A stretch of DNA of 64,000 nucleotides. It comes from an uncultured Alphaproteobacteria bacterium (GTDB lineage: Bacteria > Pseudomonadota > Alphaproteobacteria > Rhodobacterales > Rhodobacteraceae). The notes under the pieces are model-generated. The model worked only from the letters and a program-made list of their open reading frames with translations. It searched no databases and had not been told where the DNA came from. Below are positions 24,385 through 34,178 of this stretch, piece after piece. Both the position numbers and the translations under genes were made by a program. The first letter of the stretch is position 1. The number at the start of each line of letters is the position of its first letter. The stretch covers positions 1 to 64,000 of the forward strand of contig CACNDI010000010.1 in the NCBI GenBank assembly GCA_902619165.1, given 5' to 3'.

Positions 24385-26703
24385 TTAAGTGAGTTTTTCT
24401 TCTTTTTCGAATATAAAGAGTAGTGCGGGTATAAACAATAGGCACCCTAACAAAGCCAAAGTAAAAATCACAGTGGTGAGCCATCCAATATCAATCATAG
24501 GTACTAAACGTGCAAACAAAAAAGTGCTAAACCCAATAACAAGCGCCAATGACGTAGTGATAATGGCTCTTCCTGACTCTGTCATAGCTCTCTTTATTGA
24601 GTGTTCTACAGAACTTCCTAGAGATCTCGCTAACTTATATCTACTGACGACATGAATACAGTCGTCAATCGCAATACCCATTGTCATAGCTCCCACTATT
24701 AATGATCCCAAATTCAAATCCTTACCCAACATTGCAAAACATCCACCAGCAAAAACTATTGGAACGACCGCTGGGAACACGGCAATCGCGCCATGCTTAA
24801 TAGACCAAAAGATAATAAAAAGAACAACACTAATAAAGGTTAATGAAAGCATGAATGATTGGCTAATCCCTTTATCGGTATACTCATTTTGAGCTTGAAA
24901 CATTACCATTGGACCGGTAGGAGTAACATTCAAGTCTGGAAAATCTTTGTTTATTGTTTGCATCATATCATCCAGAAACTGATTATATTCACTAGCATCC
25001 ATATTAATTGTCGGTAAAGTTATTCTCGTATATCGCTCATCAAAATCTTTAATATCTGAAAGGTCATCATCAGGACCTGAGTTTTCGAACAATAACAAAA
25101 GCTGGCTAGTCATGGGTTTACTATCTGGTATTTTGTAAAACTCTTTTTTGTTATCTGAAAACGCCTTCCTAATTTGCTTAAGTTGATCCAGATAACCGAC
25201 TATTTTCCCTGACTTTTCTTGTTTTTCAAGAAAAGCCTCGAGAGCATCAAGTTTTGTGAGAAAGCTGGGCTCTTTAATCCCCTCTTCTAATTCAGAGTCT
25301 AGCATCATATCAATATTTGATGATCCTTTAAACTCTCTATCAAAATACCTCAAGTCTTCTGATATTTTGAGATCACTTTTAAAAAATTTAAAAATATTCG
25401 TATCAACTTTAATGTAGGTTGCGCTAAAAAAGCTTACAGAGATGAATAGCAGTCCCACCATTAAAATACTAAATCTATTTTTGTAGGAAAAATTTGGAAG
25501 ACTGGAGGTCACACGTGTAAGCCAATCATTGTCATAAGCTTTCTTCGTAGCTGGTGAGAGTCTGTTTAAAAACGATAAAGCAGCAGGCAACGAAGTCATT
25601 GAGAGAATAAAAATAATCATTGGTAGTATCGTTGCTAGCAACGAAAACTCACGCACAGGGGATAATTTTGTTATATACAGCGCAGCAAATCCAATTGAAG
25701 TGGTGAATTGCGTAAAGAATATAGGCTTAAAAAGGTTTTTTATTAATTCTTTAGATGCGTCTAAAGCTGTGTGCTTGGAAAGAGTTCTTAAGCTATAAAA
25801 CTCAGACATAACGTGAACCGTGCACGCCATACCTAACAACATTGTGATAGGAATTAAAGCTTGGTTTACTGGCGTTATATTATAGCCAAAATACGCTTGT
25901 AAACCGGTCATCATTGTGACTGCTGTACCAATAACGACCCAGGGAGCTAAAATACCGGTCAAAGATCTAAAAACAATGCCTAAGACAATCATCATTATAG
26001 CAGCAACAGTAGGATTTAGCCAAGCGGCATCTGAGTTACTGATTACGGTGAAACGTTCATTTAAAACCGGTTGTCCTCCAAACTTTATATCATATCCCTT
26101 TTCCAAATATCCCATCTCGCTTATAAAGTTACGTAAATCCGTTACAACTTTAAGCTTGTGATCAAGTCCGTTAACAATATACTCCGTTCTTGCAATTATT
26201 CTGGTATGCCTAAAATCTTTGCTTATAAGGGTGTCGAGCGCTAGGTTTTCATCCTGCATGGCAATCCTAGCCGTGTCTAATTGATCTAAATTATCATCCA
26301 AATTCTCTATGTCCTCGAAAATATAGTCTGTAGCAACAACCCCACCTCGATTATATGTTCTCTGATATCTGGCTAGACTATCAACCTTCTCAACCACCTC
26401 ATGTTCCTCTAACATTGCATGAATTTCTTCAATCATCTTTACAGTTTCAAGATTGAAAAGGTCTTTATCTTTTGGTCTCGCTTCTATACCGACAACTAGA
26501 GACTCAGTGCTTCCAAATAGATCTCTCATTTTATCATGAGCTAAAAGCGTTGGATCGCCTTCAAGGAACCACATTTCATTTGAATTATTAACCCCTATAG
26601 GATTTTTAGAGATAGAAAAAACTGACACTAAAATCAGTAAAACTGTTATTATAAGTATGAAAATTCTATTCTTAATTACTTGATTTGACCAAGCCTCTAT
26701 CAT
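24385..26703 (-). CDS. RND superfamily exporter of the MMPL/HpnN type
   Basis: 772 residues, inner membrane, with two repeats of one plus five helices and large periplasmic loops (about 40-220 and 430-600). The second repeat carries the proton-relay-like GIAIDDCIHVVSRY. The equivalent first-repeat segment is LLGMACTVHVMSEF, lacking the acidic pair, so only one half may couple protons. Such pumps export lipids or hydrophobic molecules. Start ATG 26703 has GGAGGAG upstream. It is first of a three-gene operon with the LolA-like and barrel genes. Confidence 0.9.
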   Translation of the reverse strand: MIEAWSNQVIKNRIFILIITVLLILVSVFSISKNPIGVNNSNEMWFLEGDPTLLAHDKMRDLFGSTESLVVGIEARPKDKDLFNLETVKMIEEIHAMLEEHEVVEKVDSLARYQRTYNRGGVVATDYIFEDIENLDDNLDQLDTARIAMQDENLALDTLISKDFRHTRIIARTEYIVNGLDHKLKVVTDLRNFISEMGYLEKGYDIKFGGQPVLNERFTVISNSDAAWLNPTVAAIMMIVLGIVFRSLTGILAPWVVIGTAVTMMTGLQAYFGYNITPVNQALIPITMLLGMACTVHVMSEFYSLRTLSKHTALDASKELIKNLFKPIFFTQFTTSIGFAALYITKLSPVREFSLLATILPMIIFILSMTSLPAALSFLNRLSPATKKAYDNDWLTRVTSSLPNFSYKNRFSILMVGLLFISVSFFSATYIKVDTNIFKFFKSDLKISEDLRYFDREFKGSSNIDMMLDSELEEGIKEPSFLTKLDALEAFLEKQEKSGKIVGYLDQLKQIRKAFSDNKKEFYKIPDSKPMTSQLLLLFENSGPDDDLSDIKDFDERYTRITLPTINMDASEYNQFLDDMMQTINKDFPDLNVTPTGPMVMFQAQNEYTDKGISQSFMLSLTFISVVLFIIFWSIKHGAIAVFPAVVPIVFAGGCFAMLGKDLNLGSLIVGAMTMGIAIDDCIHVVSRYKLARSLGSSVEHSIKRAMTESGRAIITTSLALVIGFSTFLFARLVPMIDIGWLTTVIFTLALLGCLLFIPALLFIFEKEEKLT

Positions 26704-26757
26704 AAAACTCTCCTCCGATGAACGTGAAATAATGCATTGAGTTATTTAATACAAGGC

Positions 26758-26770
26758 TTACGTTGCGTAA
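26758..26770. promoter_or_regulatory. Operator-like palindrome between divergent RND operon and SDR gene
   Basis: TTACGTTGCGTAA is a palindrome with perfect 5-bp arms and a 3-base centre. It is more GC-rich than its surroundings and lies 55 bases before the RND start in a 169-base divergent gap. A transcription factor site is plausible; no regulator gene is nearby. The rest of the gap holds only AT-rich sequence and the two ribosome sites. Confidence 0.4.
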
Positions 26771-26872
26771 ATTTATTATCTATTTAGTATTAATAGAAAA
26801 AGGGACTAAAATAATAATTATTGTATAAAAGAATGCCATTGCTTGGATGGAATATTTCTATAGGGAAGGTTT

Positions 26873-27715
26873 ATGCAAAATATATTTCTTACTGGAGGAA
26901 CTGACGGGATTGGACTTTCCGCTGCGAGGTCCTTATTAGCGATGAACCATCGGCTTTTTATTACATATCGAAATAAGAATAAATTAGATGCTGTAAAATA
27001 TGAACTTAAGTCATTTTGCGACGACAAACAGGTAAGTTTCTTAAGATGTGATTTGTCTGAGCCTGATGATATTAATGAAATTGTGAATGTATTTAGCAAA
27101 TCTAAGATAAAACTAAATTGTCTGATCAATAACGCAGGAACTATTTTGTTTAAGAAATCGTATAATAGTGTGGGAATTGAAAAAGTCTTTGCAACAAACC
27201 ATCTAGGTCCCTTTTATCTTACAAATAGGCTTCTTGAAAAAAATTTAATACATGAAGGCGGCAGAATAATTAACGTAGGGAGTAGCGCTCATAAAACCGC
27301 AGTTCTAGATTTTAATAATTTAGACAGTAGCAATTCGAAAAGTTGGTACGAACGTTATTCAAGGTCTAAGTTATGTAATTTGTTGTTTACACTAAAGTTA
27401 TCGGAAAATCTTACCGAAAAAAATATATCTGTAAATTGTGTACATCCAGGAATCGTAAATACGAACATAGGTCAAGATCATAAAGGACTTTTACAGTTTA
27501 TTATTAGGTTAGTTTTAAAATACAGAGGCATATCACCTGAGGAAGGCGCAGACACTCTTGTCTATCTAGCAACGAACGAGACGGTGCAAAACGTTTCTGG
27601 TAAGTATTTCATAAAGAGAAGTGAATCAAACCCCTCAAAAGAGGCTTTAAAGTCGGATATTGCAGATCGTTTATGGCAAGAAAGCACTAAATTAATAAAT
27701 AGATTTTTGTCTTGA
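26873..27715 (+). CDS. SDR family oxidoreductase (retinol-dehydrogenase-like)
   Basis: 280 residues. NAD(P)-binding TGGTDGIG at the N-terminus, NNAG near residue 85, catalytic serine in INVGSSAH and YSRSK (Tyr/Lys) near 160. The pattern is closest to the RDH/WW-oxidoreductase-like group that acts on lipid-like alcohols or ketones, which fits its divergence from a putative lipid exporter. Start ATG 26873 has AGGGAAGG upstream. Its stop overlaps the lytic transglycosylase start (TTGA). Confidence 0.88.
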   Translation: MQNIFLTGGTDGIGLSAARSLLAMNHRLFITYRNKNKLDAVKYELKSFCDDKQVSFLRCDLSEPDDINEIVNVFSKSKIKLNCLINNAGTILFKKSYNSVGIEKVFATNHLGPFYLTNRLLEKNLIHEGGRIINVGSSAHKTAVLDFNNLDSSNSKSWYERYSRSKLCNLLFTLKLSENLTEKNISVNCVHPGIVNTNIGQDHKGLLQFIIRLVLKYRGISPEEGADTLVYLATNETVQNVSGKYFIKRSESNPSKEALKSDIADRLWQESTKLINRFLS

Positions 27716-28902
27716 AGAACACTTTCAAAATTATTTTGTGTATAATTTTCATATCCTTACCGGCACCTATTTTTCCGCAGAGTACAAAAGTGTATGAATA
27801 CTGGCTGGATAAGTTTTTGCTACCAAAACTCCAGCAAAAATTTAATAGCCATAAAATTATTGGTGAAATTGAAACGCATCTCAAAGACAACATAGGCTCT
27901 GTGATAAAATTAAAAAGGTTACTCAATAAAAACGAGCAGGCTGAGTTTTCTGATCCTGCAAAGTATTTCAATAAAAAACAAATTTTACAAAAAACCAAAG
28001 TAGGTAAAAAATATAAAAAAAGCCTTCAAAAAATATTAGAAAATATCGAAAATTTATATGAAGTAGATAGACATTTTTTGCTTGCTATATGGGCTAACGA
28101 GACATTCTTTGGAAGAGTAAGGCCAAGGCTAGACAGTCTTCAAGTACTATCTCTACTCAGCTTTTCATCATCAAATAGACTAGGTTACTTGAATGAGCTT
28201 ATTTATCTAATTGATTTTGCAATAGAAAATGAAATAAATATTAAATATTTAAAAGCTTCGAAAGCGGGTGCTCTTGGACAACCTCAGTTCCTACCTTCCA
28301 CTCTTGTTAAATTCGCTGTAGATTATGATAATGACGGAAATAAAGACATATGGAACAGTCAGCCAGATATATTGGCTTCCATTGCAAACTATTTACATCA
28401 GTTTGGATGGGATAATAACTTAGAATGGGGATATGAAGTTCAACTGTCAAACAGCATTAGTTGCTACCTAGAGGGACCAGATCATTCAAGAAGCTTGAGC
28501 CAGTGGAAAAAGCTGGGAGCATCAAGATTTAAAGGAGAAGAATTTCCTCAAGATGATCTTAATGAGTCATACAGTTTGATGTTTCCGGCTGGAATACACG
28601 GACCTATTTATTTAGTAAGCAAGAACTTTTATACACTTAAAGAATACAATAACTCCGATTTATATGCTTTATCTGTTGGGTTCATTGCAGACAAAATTAA
28701 ATATAACAGCCACAACTTTTTTAAAAATTGGGAAGCAACCGAAAATTTAACAAAAAATGAAATAATAAGTATACAGGAAAAGCTATCTAGAAAATATTAC
28801 ACGGGTGGCATAGACGGTCTAATCGGGCACAAAACAAGGCGTGCAATAGGCCTGTACCAAAGAGACAAAAACCTAAAACAAACTTGTTGGCCACCACTTT
28901 GA
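27712..28902 (+). CDS. Lytic murein transglycosylase, MltB-like, with peptidoglycan-binding domain
   Basis: 396 residues. A signal peptide covers residues 1-22 (KNTFKIILCIIFISLPAP). The catalytic domain has the glutamate in AIWANETFFGR (about residue 130) and the GALGQPQFLPST motif. A short peptidoglycan-binding module follows at about 340-396. It cleaves the MurNAc-GlcNAc bond to 1,6-anhydro products in the periplasm. The start must be TTG 27712: the frame is closed by TAG at 27700 and only ATT or TTG are available before the signal peptide. It is probably coupled to the SDR stop. Confidence 0.9.
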   Translation: MKNTFKIILCIIFISLPAPIFPQSTKVYEYWLDKFLLPKLQQKFNSHKIIGEIETHLKDNIGSVIKLKRLLNKNEQAEFSDPAKYFNKKQILQKTKVGKKYKKSLQKILENIENLYEVDRHFLLAIWANETFFGRVRPRLDSLQVLSLLSFSSSNRLGYLNELIYLIDFAIENEINIKYLKASKAGALGQPQFLPSTLVKFAVDYDNDGNKDIWNSQPDILASIANYLHQFGWDNNLEWGYEVQLSNSISCYLEGPDHSRSLSQWKKLGASRFKGEEFPQDDLNESYSLMFPAGIHGPIYLVSKNFYTLKEYNNSDLYALSVGFIADKIKYNSHNFFKNWEATENLTKNEIISIQEKLSRKYYTGGIDGLIGHKTRRAIGLYQRDKNLKQTCWPPL

Positions 28903-28916
28903 GTTATAAAAATATT

Positions 28917-29966
28917 TTAAGAGTTGGAGCAAATACTATAGCCAATTCGAGCCATATCTTCTGCTCTTTTTATTTGCTCAAAGACATTAGAGCTTTCTGA
29001 GCTAACATTTCCAAGCAGGGTTCTAGCAGCTACTCCAAAAATAATCGCTGCACTACGAAAAAGAGCGAATGATAAAAATAAAGGCCAATTCGGAATTGAG
29101 CTTCTACCTGAAAACTTCATATATAGTTCAAGAAATTCTTCTTCAGAGGGTATACCCAGTTGTTTTAGATTTAAGTCTTCAAACCCATATCGGTAGGGGA
29201 TACAATAATAACCCAGATCAGCTAAGGGGTGGCCCAATGTTGATAATTCCCAATCAAGTACACCAATCACTGTCGAGTTATTTTTATCAATTATCGTATT
29301 ACCTAATCGGTAGTCACCGTGGGCAATAGCAAATTCATCCTCAATGATAGAATTTTCTTTAAGCCATATACTAAGTAAATCCATTTCTTTAAAGCTGGCC
29401 TTTACAGTAATATCTTCTTTTGATCTTTGGAATTGATCAGACCATAATTTTATTTGACGCTGGATGTAGCCTTCTGGTCTTCCAAAAGACTCGAGGCCGA
29501 TTGATTTGTAATCTACATTGTGCAGTTTGGCTAGCGTCTCTGCTAAAGATACGCAGATGGTGTTTCTTTCATTTTTTGAGAAACCATTTATTTCCGGAGT
29601 TGTAATTATTCTGCCGTCTATGTAGTCCATTATAAAAAAATCAGTGCCTATCACACTCGGGTTATCACAAAAACCAAGCATCTTAGGCACAGGGAAATCT
29701 ATTTTTCCAAGAGCGTTCATTACTTTAAATTCTCTGTCAACCGCATGTGCCTTTGGCAACAGCTTTCCTGGAGGTTTTTTCCTTAAGACATATTTATTGT
29801 TTTCACTCTCAAGAAAAAAAGTTGGGTTAGACATTCCTCCTTGAAACTGCTTTACCTTTAATCCTGTACTCTCTATCTCATTGGACTCCATCCATTTCAC
29901 TAGATTATCGGTGTTGAATTTATGTTTTTCCAAAGGAGCTATTAATTCTTGGTCATTTCTGCTCAT
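28917..29966 (-). CDS. Aminoglycoside-phosphotransferase-fold kinase (ACAD10/LvaA-like)
   Basis: 349 residues with the kinase loop HGDYRLGN (about 216-223) and the metal-binding aspartate in VLDWELSTLGHP. This branch of APH-fold proteins includes the kinase part of ACAD10/11 and bacterial LvaA, which phosphorylate 4-hydroxyacyl-CoA rather than antibiotics. Its neighbours are an acyl-CoA carboxylase, an SDR and a thioesterase, so hydroxyacyl-CoA phosphorylation is a reasonable inference. It follows the carboxylase gene by 29 bases. Confidence 0.85.
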   Translation of the reverse strand: MSRNDQELIAPLEKHKFNTDNLVKWMESNEIESTGLKVKQFQGGMSNPTFFLESENNKYVLRKKPPGKLLPKAHAVDREFKVMNALGKIDFPVPKMLGFCDNPSVIGTDFFIMDYIDGRIITTPEINGFSKNERNTICVSLAETLAKLHNVDYKSIGLESFGRPEGYIQRQIKLWSDQFQRSKEDITVKASFKEMDLLSIWLKENSIIEDEFAIAHGDYRLGNTIIDKNNSTVIGVLDWELSTLGHPLADLGYYCIPYRYGFEDLNLKQLGIPSEEEFLELYMKFSGRSSIPNWPLFLSFALFRSAAIIFGVAARTLLGNVSSESSNVFEQIKRAEDMARIGYSICSNS

Positions 29967-29995
29967 TTTTCTCTTTCCAATATGTAAAACCTAAT

Positions 29996-32900
29996 TTACC
30001 AGGAATCTATATACCTGTTTTTTGGGACTTTTTCAGAACTATTAATAGGACTTTCTACTACCATAGATATCCAATCACGAGATTCGATAGGATCTAGAAC
30101 TGTATCAAATTCTAATAAGCTTGCGGCATTAATTGCCTTTCCTTTTTCATAAAGATCATCAACTAATTTTTTAAAAAGCTTTTCTTTCTTCTCTACGTCA
30201 CTTTCTGCTTCTAGCTCTTTTCTGTAACCTAACTTAACAGCACCTTCCAAACCCATAGCCCCAATCTCAGCGGTTGGCCAACCCACAACAAATTGTGGTG
30301 CCATAAAACTGCCACCAGCCATTGCTTGTGCTCCAAGGCCATAAGCTTTTCTTAAGACAATGGTCATCATTGGTACCGTTACATTAGCTCCCGCTAGAAA
30401 TAAACGACAACAGTGGCGTACAAGGCCAGTCTCTTCAATTTCCGGGCCCACCATCATGCCGGGAGTATCACAAAGACTTAATATCGGAATATTATAATTT
30501 TCACATAATTTAATAAATCTGGAAGCCTTATCCGCTCCATCACTGTCTATCGCCCCAGCCAAAAATAGTGGATTATTTGCAATTAATCCCAACGGCTTAC
30601 CTTTAACTCTTATAAAGCCTGTGAACATACCCTTTGCAAAACCAGCCTTTATTTCCAATACAGAGCCTATATCAGCAATATTATCAATAACCTCCCGAAT
30701 ATCATAAACCTCCAACCTATTTTCAGGAATAACGTACCTTAAATTTTCTACTTCAGGAGCTTCCCAAGAGCCTAGGTTTCCCTGAAAATATGATAAATAT
30801 TTTTTTGCTATTACACTAGCATCATCCTCGTTATCAACTAAAATATCAATAACACCATTGGGATATTGAACGCTTGTTGGACCAACCTCTTCGGGTTTGT
30901 ACACTCCTAACCCTCCTCCCTCAATCATTGCTGGGCCACCCATACCCAGATTAAGATCTCTTGTAGCGATAATTACATCACAGCAACCCAATAAAGCAGC
31001 ATTACCCGCAAAAAGCCTACCTGAACCAATTCCAACTAATGGCACTTCTCCAGAAAGACGCGCAAAATCATGAAAAGAAGGAATGTTCAAACCAGCGATA
31101 TTTTGATCTCCCGCATCAACATCTCCTGGTCTCCCTCCTCCCCCTTCACAGAAAAATATCAAAGGAACTTTTAAACCTCTAATAACATCAATCATTCTAT
31201 CTAGCTTCTTATGATTATTTATACCCTGCGTTCCTGCTAGAACCATATAGTCGTAGTGCATAATTGCAGTCTTAGTTTGTTCTTTGGCAAACAAATCCGA
31301 GTTTACATAGCTCAAACCTGTTATTAATCCATCTGCAGGAGTATTTTTTATAAGATCATCAAGCGATCTTCTCGATCGTTGTGCCGCATAAACCAGATCC
31401 CCATACTCAAAAAAGTCATTATTTCCAATTAAAGACTTTATATTCTCTCTAGCAGTTCTTTTCCCAATTTTTTTCCTTTTCTTAACTGCTATGAGCCTAC
31501 TTTCATCTAATGTAAGCTTCCTTCTTTCCATAAGATTTTCGAGATCTCCTCTCATTTTTTTTGACTTTTTTGACTTGCCTTTCTTCAACTTTTTTTGGCT
31601 ACTTTCTTTTTCAGGAATGAATTCAAAAAGAGGTGATCCTGTTGAAACAGTATCTCCAATATCAACAAAAAAGTTTGATACGAATCCATTCGCGTTGGCT
31701 TGAATAGGATGATGCATTTTCATAGATTCCTGAACTAGGACAGTATCTCCTTGCTTAATCTTTTTATTTGGCAATACCTTTATGTCTATTACTGTACCAA
31801 CAAGCTCAGATTGAATTGTGTTCTCTGTTAAAGCGCTATCTATTAGAGGCCTGTTAGGAATTTCATTTTTATTATTCTCTTTAACGCCTATTTGGGTATC
31901 TCTATTCAGTTTTTGAAGATAAACTTCGATATTATTATCAATTGTAGAAATATTTACCGATCCGTTTTGAGGGACTTCTTGTCGCAATATCTCGATAATT
32001 AAATTTTTATTCGTCTCTACCCCTGAAACATTAGACATTCTTAAAGTAAAATCTAGCTTTCTTACAGCTTCACCCAAACCAAATTCGCTAGTAGCAATAA
32101 CTTTAGCAAGCAATGAGTCGTAAAGACCATTATTTAAATAACCAACTTTTCCTGCACCATCAATCCGTATTCCAGGACCAGAAACAATATCATACTCTTT
32201 TATAGTTCCGGTTGTTGGAACAAGTTGGTTTTTGTTATCATAGCTTTCCATATTAAGCCTAGCCTGTATTGAAGCACGCTTTCCTAATACAAGTCCCGCT
32301 TTAATTTTCTGATCCTTAAGAGATTTTCCATTGAAAACGCTGATCTGGGATCGTATGAGATCAATTCCAGTAAGTTCTTCTGTGATAGTATGTTCTACCT
32401 GCACCCTTGGATTAACTTCCATAAAGTAAATCTTTTCATTTTTGTCGACCAAAAATTCAACTGTGCCCAAACCTTTGTAAGCAACACTTTCGCACAAACT
32501 AATCGCATAATTATATAGCTTATCTTTAGCTTGGCTTGAAAGATTTGGTGCGGGACAAAATTCGATAAATTTTTGAAAACTTCTTTGAAAGGAACAATCT
32601 CTTTCGAAAAGATGAATACACGATTGTCCATCACCCAAAATTTGAACCTCAATATGTCTAGCCTCTTCAATTACCTCCTCTGCAAAAATCAAATTAGAGC
32701 CAGAAAATGACTTTGCTTCTTCTTTTACTAAAGATAATACTTCAGAAAAATCATCTTTTTTATGAATTATTCTTGATCCTCTTCCCCCACCACCAAAATT
32801 CGCTTTTAAGATTATTTTATTTTTTTGTATCTCATTAAAAAAATTCAGGATATCTGATTTTTTTTGTATTGGCCCCGATGAAGAGCATACAGGTATCCCT

Positions 32901-33280
32901 AATTTTTGAGCTAATTTTTTTGCTTTTTCTTTATTACCAAAATTTTTTAATGTTTTTTCATTTGGGCCTATAAAAATGATGTCATTCTTCGCACAACTAG
33001 CAGCAAATGCATGGTTTTCACTCAAGAACCCATATCCCGGATGCACAGCCTTAATTTTTTTACTTTTTGCGAGAGATATGATCTCATCAATATTTAAGTA
33101 CGCAGAAGGTCCTGTACCGTTTAATTCAAATACTTCAGAGCAATACGAAAGATGTGCACTTGAACTATCATCCTTACTATAAATCCCATAAGCCTTTATC
33201 CCCATCTCGTTCAAGGTCTTAGAAATCCTAATTGCTATTTCGCCTCTATTGGCAATTAAAACTGAATTTATAATAGTCAT
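29996..33280 (-). CDS. Single-chain biotin-dependent acyl-CoA carboxylase (BC-BCCP-CT fusion)
   Basis: 1094 residues combining functions normally split over two or three subunits. Biotin carboxylase is at about 1-450 (ATP-grasp GGGGRGSRI and EVNPRVQVEHT). The biotinyl domain carries the modified lysine in ESMKMHHPI at about 518. The carboxyltransferase is at about 590-1094 (ICEGGGGRPGDVDAGDQ-like motif). This order matches the single-chain long-chain acyl-CoA carboxylases known in some actinobacteria and proteobacteria. A lysine-rich linker separates biotinyl and transferase parts. Substrate chain length is unknown. It is clustered with SDR, thioesterase and APH-kinase genes. Confidence 0.92.
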   Translation of the reverse strand: MTIINSVLIANRGEIAIRISKTLNEMGIKAYGIYSKDDSSSAHLSYCSEVFELNGTGPSAYLNIDEIISLAKSKKIKAVHPGYGFLSENHAFAASCAKNDIIFIGPNEKTLKNFGNKEKAKKLAQKLGIPVCSSSGPIQKKSDILNFFNEIQKNKIILKANFGGGGRGSRIIHKKDDFSEVLSLVKEEAKSFSGSNLIFAEEVIEEARHIEVQILGDGQSCIHLFERDCSFQRSFQKFIEFCPAPNLSSQAKDKLYNYAISLCESVAYKGLGTVEFLVDKNEKIYFMEVNPRVQVEHTITEELTGIDLIRSQISVFNGKSLKDQKIKAGLVLGKRASIQARLNMESYDNKNQLVPTTGTIKEYDIVSGPGIRIDGAGKVGYLNNGLYDSLLAKVIATSEFGLGEAVRKLDFTLRMSNVSGVETNKNLIIEILRQEVPQNGSVNISTIDNNIEVYLQKLNRDTQIGVKENNKNEIPNRPLIDSALTENTIQSELVGTVIDIKVLPNKKIKQGDTVLVQESMKMHHPIQANANGFVSNFFVDIGDTVSTGSPLFEFIPEKESSQKKLKKGKSKKSKKMRGDLENLMERRKLTLDESRLIAVKKRKKIGKRTARENIKSLIGNNDFFEYGDLVYAAQRSRRSLDDLIKNTPADGLITGLSYVNSDLFAKEQTKTAIMHYDYMVLAGTQGINNHKKLDRMIDVIRGLKVPLIFFCEGGGGRPGDVDAGDQNIAGLNIPSFHDFARLSGEVPLVGIGSGRLFAGNAALLGCCDVIIATRDLNLGMGGPAMIEGGGLGVYKPEEVGPTSVQYPNGVIDILVDNEDDASVIAKKYLSYFQGNLGSWEAPEVENLRYVIPENRLEVYDIREVIDNIADIGSVLEIKAGFAKGMFTGFIRVKGKPLGLIANNPLFLAGAIDSDGADKASRFIKLCENYNIPILSLCDTPGMMVGPEIEETGLVRHCCRLFLAGANVTVPMMTIVLRKAYGLGAQAMAGGSFMAPQFVVGWPTAEIGAMGLEGAVKLGYRKELEAESDVEKKEKLFKKLVDDLYEKGKAINAASLLEFDTVLDPIESRDWISMVVESPINSSEKVPKNRYIDSW

Positions 33281-33310
33281 AGAACACTCTTTAAAAGATA
33301 CATTGTTATA

Positions 33311-34177
33311 TCATTTGTAGATAGTAACTGTTTTTGTTGGTAATTCGTTTGCCACATCATCGGGAACAAAAAAATCTCTAATTAGTTCATTATCTGAAAT
33401 ACGGTACTTTTCAAAATCAGTTTCGCCCGCGTTTCTCAAAACAACCTCATCAATGAAAAAATTACCTGTACAAGATTTTGGATCTTTACTTAAAATTTCA
33501 TATGCTGCATCGGCCATTATACTAACATCTCGACTACTTTTTGCAGTATTTTCTCCACCCAGAACATTTCTTACAGCTGCTGTATCAATAGCAGTTAAAG
33601 GCCAGAGTGAGTTTACTCCGATTGCAAATTTTTTGAACTCTCGTGCATGCCCAAGTGTTAGCAAACTCATACCCATTTTAGAAATCGTATAAGCAACGTG
33701 TGGTGCAAACCACTTATCATCTAGATCCAGAGGAGGAGAAAAAGTTAATATGTGTGCATGATCACTTTTCCTTAGATAAGGCAAACACGTTTTTGATACT
33801 AAAAAAGTTCCTCTAGTATTGATGTCGTGCATCAGGTCATACTTCTTCATGTCAACGGATCCGGTTGGGAAAGGAACTATAGCACTGGCGTTATTTATAC
33901 AAATGTCAATTCCTCCAAATTGCTTCACGCCTTTCTCCACTGTGGCGATGACATTATCTTCGAAGCGAATATCACACTCTAAAGGAAGACAATTGCCACC
34001 TAATTCTTCGATCTCTTTTGCAGCAGTAAAAATTGTTCCAGGTAGTTTTGGATGAGGTTCTGTTGTTTTTGCAGCTATAATTATGTTGGCACCGTCAATC
34101 GCCAATTTTTTTACCACTTCTAGCCCTATGCCCCTACTTCCTCCAGTTATAAAAACAGTTTTCTCCTTAAAGTTCAT
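33311..34177 (-). CDS. SDR family oxidoreductase, HSDL2-like
   Basis: 288 residues. TGGSRGIG cofactor loop, NNASA, and YTISKMG (catalytic Tyr/Lys). The overall sequence resembles HSDL2-type dehydrogenases linked to fatty-acid metabolism. ATG 34177 is preferred to GTG 34189 because GAGGG lies just before it. It begins one base after the thioesterase stop and is followed by the carboxylase gene, suggesting one operon with a role in acyl-CoA turnover. Confidence 0.9.
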   Translation of the reverse strand: MNFKEKTVFITGGSRGIGLEVVKKLAIDGANIIIAAKTTEPHPKLPGTIFTAAKEIEELGGNCLPLECDIRFEDNVIATVEKGVKQFGGIDICINNASAIVPFPTGSVDMKKYDLMHDINTRGTFLVSKTCLPYLRKSDHAHILTFSPPLDLDDKWFAPHVAYTISKMGMSLLTLGHAREFKKFAIGVNSLWPLTAIDTAAVRNVLGGENTAKSSRDVSIMADAAYEILSKDPKSCTGNFFIDEVVLRNAGETDFEKYRISDNELIRDFFVPDDVANELPTKTVTIYK

Positions 34178-34178
34178 T

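Noticed and set aside
28917-29966. APH-fold protein as an antibiotic-resistance gene
   Set aside because: Sequence style and neighbours fit ACAD10/LvaA-type acyl-CoA kinases; nothing indicates an aminoglycoside substrate or a mobile element.
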